Of a stretch of 64,000 nucleotides of DNA, positions 61,425 through 64,000 are shown in pieces; the stretch's first letter is position 1, and each line of letters starts with the position of its first letter. Both the position numbers and the translations under genes were made by a program. Source of the DNA: Firmicutes bacterium UBA3572 (GTDB lineage Bacteria > Bacillota > Desulfotomaculia > Desulfotomaculales > Desulforudaceae); contig DFNH01000012.1 in assembly GCA_002375985.1 (NCBI GenBank), forward strand, positions 7,940-71,939. Direction: 5' to 3'. Under the pieces are notes generated by a model. That model saw nothing but the letters and a program-made list of their open reading frames with translations, was not told where the DNA came from and searched no databases.

Positions 61425-63302
61425 CTACAGACCGAGGCCGGCCCGTTTCCGGTCAATGTGTGCCGCAATGTCGTCGGCGATAGCCCCGGCGTCGTCACCC
61501 ACCGCCAGCTTGCCGCCCAGGAGGTGCTCCACGTCCGCGGTCAGAAGCTTTACCAAGTCCGGCGCGCCGGTGACCGGCGGCGTCGGGGAGACGTGGGTGT
61601 AAAGCCCGAAGGCCACCGCTCCGAAGGCGTCGATGGTCGCCTTCTGTTCCATGTACTCGGGGGCGGTCACCGCCACCGGTAGCTGGGACGGGTCAACACC
61701 GAGGGCGTCGGCCACCGCCGTCACCAGGAGCACCAGCCTTCCGGTGTCGGTGCAGGTGCCGAAGGATAGTACCGGTGGGATGCCAAGCTTGGCACAGACC
61801 GCCTTCAGGCCGTCTCCGGCCAGTTCCCGCGCTTCCGGCGTGGCCAGCCCCGCCACCTGGCAGGCGGCGTTGCCGCAGCCGGCGGACAGCACCAGGATAT
61901 CCCGGCGGATCAGTTCCCGGGCCACCTGGACGTTCAGGGCGTCGTGCGGACCGTTCTTCAGGCTGGTACAGCTCACCAGGGCCGCCACGCCCCGGATGCT
62001 CCCCTGCTTGATCACGTCCAGCAGCGGCTCCAGGCTGCCTCCCAGCGCCCCCAGCACCGCTTCGGTGGAAAACCCAGTCAGAATCGGCTGGGTCCTGAGG
62101 CCGCGCACCGCCGGGCGGTCCTTACGCCGCCTAAAGTTCTCCACGGCCAGGTCCACCAGCGCCAGCGCCTGTTCCGCCGCCTTTTCCGGTTCGTAGTCGA
62201 TTGTAACGTTCACGCCCGGGATGTTCACCAGCCGGGACACCGAAACCAGCGTGACCCCATACCGGTCGGCGAATTCCTTCAGGTTGGGCAATGAGCAGTT
62301 CATGTCCATGACAAAAAGGTCTACGCCGCCGGTAGCCAGCGCGTACTCCTGGCTGATCCAGTTGCCGGTGAGGCCCACGAAAACGTCATCGCAGGGATAG
62401 CGCTGCAACAGTTCTTGGCCGGTTTCAATGGAGCCGACGATCCGCAGACCCTTGGCGCCGGCGGCCCGGGCCCGTTCCTGCACTTCCGGCCGGCGGGCGG
62501 CCTCGATCAGGGCGGCGCCGACGAAGGGTTCGTGGCCGTTGGGCATGATGTTCACGTAGTCCGGGTCGATGATCCCCAGGTCCACGTTGGCCGCGTGCGG
62601 AGACGGGGTACCGAACAGAATGTCCTGCATCAATTCCAGGGGAACCAGGGCGCCGTAGGTGCTGGCGATACCCAGGCGCAGCGCCAGCTTGGCCAGGGAC
62701 AGGTAGTCACTGTCGATGTTGGTCATGGACCGGGCGCTGGCTTCCACCAATTCAAAGGCCGGCCCGCCCGGGATGATCCCCAGTTCCCGCCAGACCTTCT
62801 TCCGGCTCTCCGGCGCGAATTTCGCCACCATCACCGACTCCTCTTCGGCTCCCTGAGTAAGCGACGCCAACACCGCGTCGGCCACTCCGGCGGCTTTCTC
62901 CCGCGCGTCCTTCCCGGAAACACCGAGTACGCCGGCCAGCCAGTTTAGCTTGGCCTCGTCCCGGATCCCGAACGGCGCCTTCCCTTCTGCCGCTGCTTTC
63001 AGCGTCCGGGCCGCCTCCCGGCAGTGGTGAATGTACGCGGCCAGACCCAGGTTGGCCTTGTGTACCAGGTTGCGCATCACCATGCCGTTGGCGTCGATAC
63101 CGCAGGCCCCACGCTCCACTTTCCCAGGCACGATACGGCAGGGACCGTTAGAGCAGAGCTGGCAGGAAAGACCCCGGGTGCAGAAGGAACACCGGAACTT
63201 CTCCTGACCCTGGTAGCGGTCCGCGATGCTGGACACCCCGTCCGCCGCCAGTCTCTCCTGCATCAGGTTGATGCTGTCGTGGATACTCGCTTTCTCGGAC
63301 AC
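61425..63302 (-). CDS. cooS: CODH-fold (CooS-family) protein with HCP-type cluster ligands
   Basis: 625 residues, aligned along its whole length with Ni-CODH catalytic subunits. N-terminal cluster Cys are 38, 41, 47, 50, 55 and 67. At the active cluster it has His257 (NGHEP), Cys336 (MDMNC), Cys445 (ALVSC), Cys476 (SAGC) and Cys517 (FGTC). The CODH motif GICCTGNE, which supplies Cys295, is here GSIETGQE, with Glu293 at that position. The CODH motif SEK is EQK (Glu552-Gln-Lys554). The seven residues match the HCP hybrid-cluster ligand set (His, Glu, Cys x4, Glu). So it is unlikely to be a normal CO dehydrogenase; HCP-like redox chemistry is inferred. It follows a ferredoxin gene by 14 nt. Confidence 0.85.
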   Translation of the reverse strand: MSEKASIHDSINLMQERLAADGVSSIADRYQGQEKFRCSFCTRGLSCQLCSNGPCRIVPGKVERGACGIDANGMVMRNLVHKANLGLAAYIHHCREAARTLKAAAEGKAPFGIRDEAKLNWLAGVLGVSGKDAREKAAGVADAVLASLTQGAEEESVMVAKFAPESRKKVWRELGIIPGGPAFELVEASARSMTNIDSDYLSLAKLALRLGIASTYGALVPLELMQDILFGTPSPHAANVDLGIIDPDYVNIMPNGHEPFVGAALIEAARRPEVQERARAAGAKGLRIVGSIETGQELLQRYPCDDVFVGLTGNWISQEYALATGGVDLFVMDMNCSLPNLKEFADRYGVTLVSVSRLVNIPGVNVTIDYEPEKAAEQALALVDLAVENFRRRKDRPAVRGLRTQPILTGFSTEAVLGALGGSLEPLLDVIKQGSIRGVAALVSCTSLKNGPHDALNVQVARELIRRDILVLSAGCGNAACQVAGLATPEARELAGDGLKAVCAKLGIPPVLSFGTCTDTGRLVLLVTAVADALGVDPSQLPVAVTAPEYMEQKATIDAFGAVAFGLYTHVSPTPPVTGAPDLVKLLTADVEHLLGGKLAVGDDAGAIADDIAAHIDRKRAGLGL

Positions 63303-63316
63303 GAAATCCCCTCCTT

Positions 63317-63502
63317 TTAGTCTTCAACCAGTTCGATAGATTCCGCCGGACAACTGGCCACGCACTCGTTGCATTCCAGGCAGGCTTCCGGGTGCACCAC
63401 CCGCGACACGTCGGTGACCTCAAAAACCACCGGGTCCGCCGTACAGACCGCGGCACAGGTCCCGCAGGCCATGCAGGTTGTTTCGTTAACCACCGGACGC
63501 AT
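63317..63502 (-). CDS. 2[4Fe-4S] ferredoxin
   Basis: 61 residues with CMACGTCAAVC and CLECNECVASC, a standard two-cluster ferredoxin. ATG at 63502 has a G-rich site (GGGGGG) about 6 nt upstream; a longer start is not needed. It is the first gene of the operon with the CooS-family protein and is probably its electron donor or acceptor. A Crp-type palindrome lies 77-92 nt upstream. Confidence 0.92.
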   Translation of the reverse strand: MRPVVNETTCMACGTCAAVCTADPVVFEVTDVSRVVHPEACLECNECVASCPAESIELVED

Positions 63503-63578
63503 TGCCACCCCCCTCTCTTTGCCCAAAAACTATAAACCGGCTCTGGTGCCTCGGCTGTGACCGGCGCATCAGAACCGG

Positions 63579-63594
63579 TGTGATTTTCGTCACT
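63579..63594 (-). promoter_or_regulatory. Crp-type operator upstream of ferredoxin-cooS
   Basis: TGTGA-TTTTCG-TCACT, one mismatch from the TGTGA-N6-TCACA palindrome. It is placed much like the site at 60374-60389 relative to its gene, so one regulator may serve both. Confidence 0.6.
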
Positions 63595-63780
63595 GTCGGG
63601 ATGTTGTCCACTTACCCACACGAAATAGCGAAGAGCCTCCCGCCTTTTGCCGAGAATAACCGCCAGCCGCTCCCTGCCCGCCCCGACTGCAAAAGAATCC
63701 GGCCGAACGTTTACAAAACGCTCCTCGTGGCCTGCCGCAGGCCTTGACGGCGGCTTTTGTACGAGCCTCCCCGCTTCGCT

Positions 63781-63945
63781 TCAGTCCACCGGCGGGTAGA
63801 CCACAAACCGCTCTTCCACCCAGAAGTCCCGCCCGCCGGGACAGGAGATTCGCGCGTAGCCGTCCCGCTTCTCCTCCAGCCTCCCCCTCTCGTCGTGCAA
63901 GAGCCTGACGGGCGGGGTCGAAGCGATTTTTGCGAATTCGAACAC
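63781..63945 (-). CDS. Small hypothetical protein (54 aa)
   Basis: Not recognised. GTG at 63945 has AGGAAG about 7 nt upstream. The product reads FEFAKIASTPPVRLLHDERG, then GYARISCPGGRDFWVEERF, ending VVYPPVD. Codon use and composition look like a real short gene. The 180 bp between it and the Crp-type site show no further convincing gene, and the window ends 55 bp beyond its start. Confidence 0.5.
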   Translation of the reverse strand: MFEFAKIASTPPVRLLHDERGRLEEKRDGYARISCPGGRDFWVEERFVVYPPVD

Positions 63946-64000
63946 TTCCTGACTTCCTCCCCAAGGCTATAAAGCCAGGGGGTTCCTGAAGCGGCTTACG

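Noticed and set aside
61425..63302. Annotation as an ordinary CO dehydrogenase, CooS
   Set aside because: The ligand Cys equivalent to Cys295 is Glu and the EQK motif is HCP-like, so normal CO oxidation is not supported.
63590..63964. 124-codon minus-strand frame at the right end
   Set aside because: Arg/Gly-rich shadow. A different frame in the same place (63781-63945) has a ribosome site and better composition.
1..64000. CRISPR arrays, rRNA genes, T-box leaders
   Set aside because: No regularly spaced repeats, no rRNA sequence and no T-box core were seen on either strand.

Overview
The window is about 60% GC and reads as a chromosome segment of an anaerobic, spore-forming, high-GC clostridial Firmicute, most like the Desulfotomaculum / Pelotomaculum / Desulforudis group. 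The grounds are a SpoIIP amidase, a SigI-RsgI pair, CIRCE-controlled groESL, class III (glycyl radical) ribonucleotide reductase, rubrerythrin, FdhD, ferredoxins and a CODH-fold protein. The genus is inferred from gene content and is not proven.

Layout. 0-8 kb: rubrerythrin, spoIIP with a DUF1614-like membrane gene, and a 1,202-residue S-layer-anchored subtilase. 8-15 kb: a phage-like gene remnant, a cobalamin riboswitch ahead of nrdDG, a FetAB-like exporter and ldh. 15-18.4 kb: a gene graveyard next to tRNA-Ala(CGC), with decayed integrase, IS1634-type and IS21-type transposases, and a broken selD with a broken thioredoxin-like gene. 18.5-28.7 kb: DUF2301-like protein, DEDDh exonuclease, CDF metal transporter, cysK, a two-gene unknown cassette between copies of an inverted-repeat element, groESL, formyl-THF cyclo-ligase and tsaD. 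28.7-33.2 kb: an imuB / DUF6504-like / dnaE2-like error-prone polymerase cassette. 33.6-38.9 kb: thiL-tsaE-tsaB-rimI, then thiE-thiC under a TPP riboswitch. 39.4-48.7 kb: an amidohydrolase and a C26 amidase, then a nitrogen-assimilation block in which a three-part archaeal-type glutamate synthase sits between two glutamine synthetases, headed by an ANTAR regulator. 48.9-59.5 kb: pabC-pabB, MFS transporter, HD-GYP protein, coiled-coil envelope protein, a MITE-like element, fdhD, a stalk-domain protein, and sigI-rsgI. 59.6-64 kb: a Crp/Fnr regulator, an frdX-like ferredoxin protein, and a convergent ferredoxin / CooS-family operon.

The strongest novelty candidate is the right end. The CooS-family protein carries, at all seven ligand positions, the residues expected of a hybrid-cluster protein (HCP) rather than of a Ni-CODH: His257, Glu293, Cys336, Cys445, Cys476, Cys517 and Glu552. 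It lies beside an HcpR-like Crp/Fnr gene and an frdX-like ferredoxin gene. TGTGR-N6-TCACW palindromes stand upstream of both transcription units. This suggests an HcpR-type stress regulon in which a CODH-fold protein takes the place of HCP.

The window also carries several short repeat families: an inverted-repeat element in three states, a repeat with DnaA-box sequences in three copies (one has rewritten the end of thiC), an 80-bp repeat in two copies, and a 430-bp element with 45-bp terminal inverted repeats. No rRNA or CRISPR array was seen, and there is a single tRNA.
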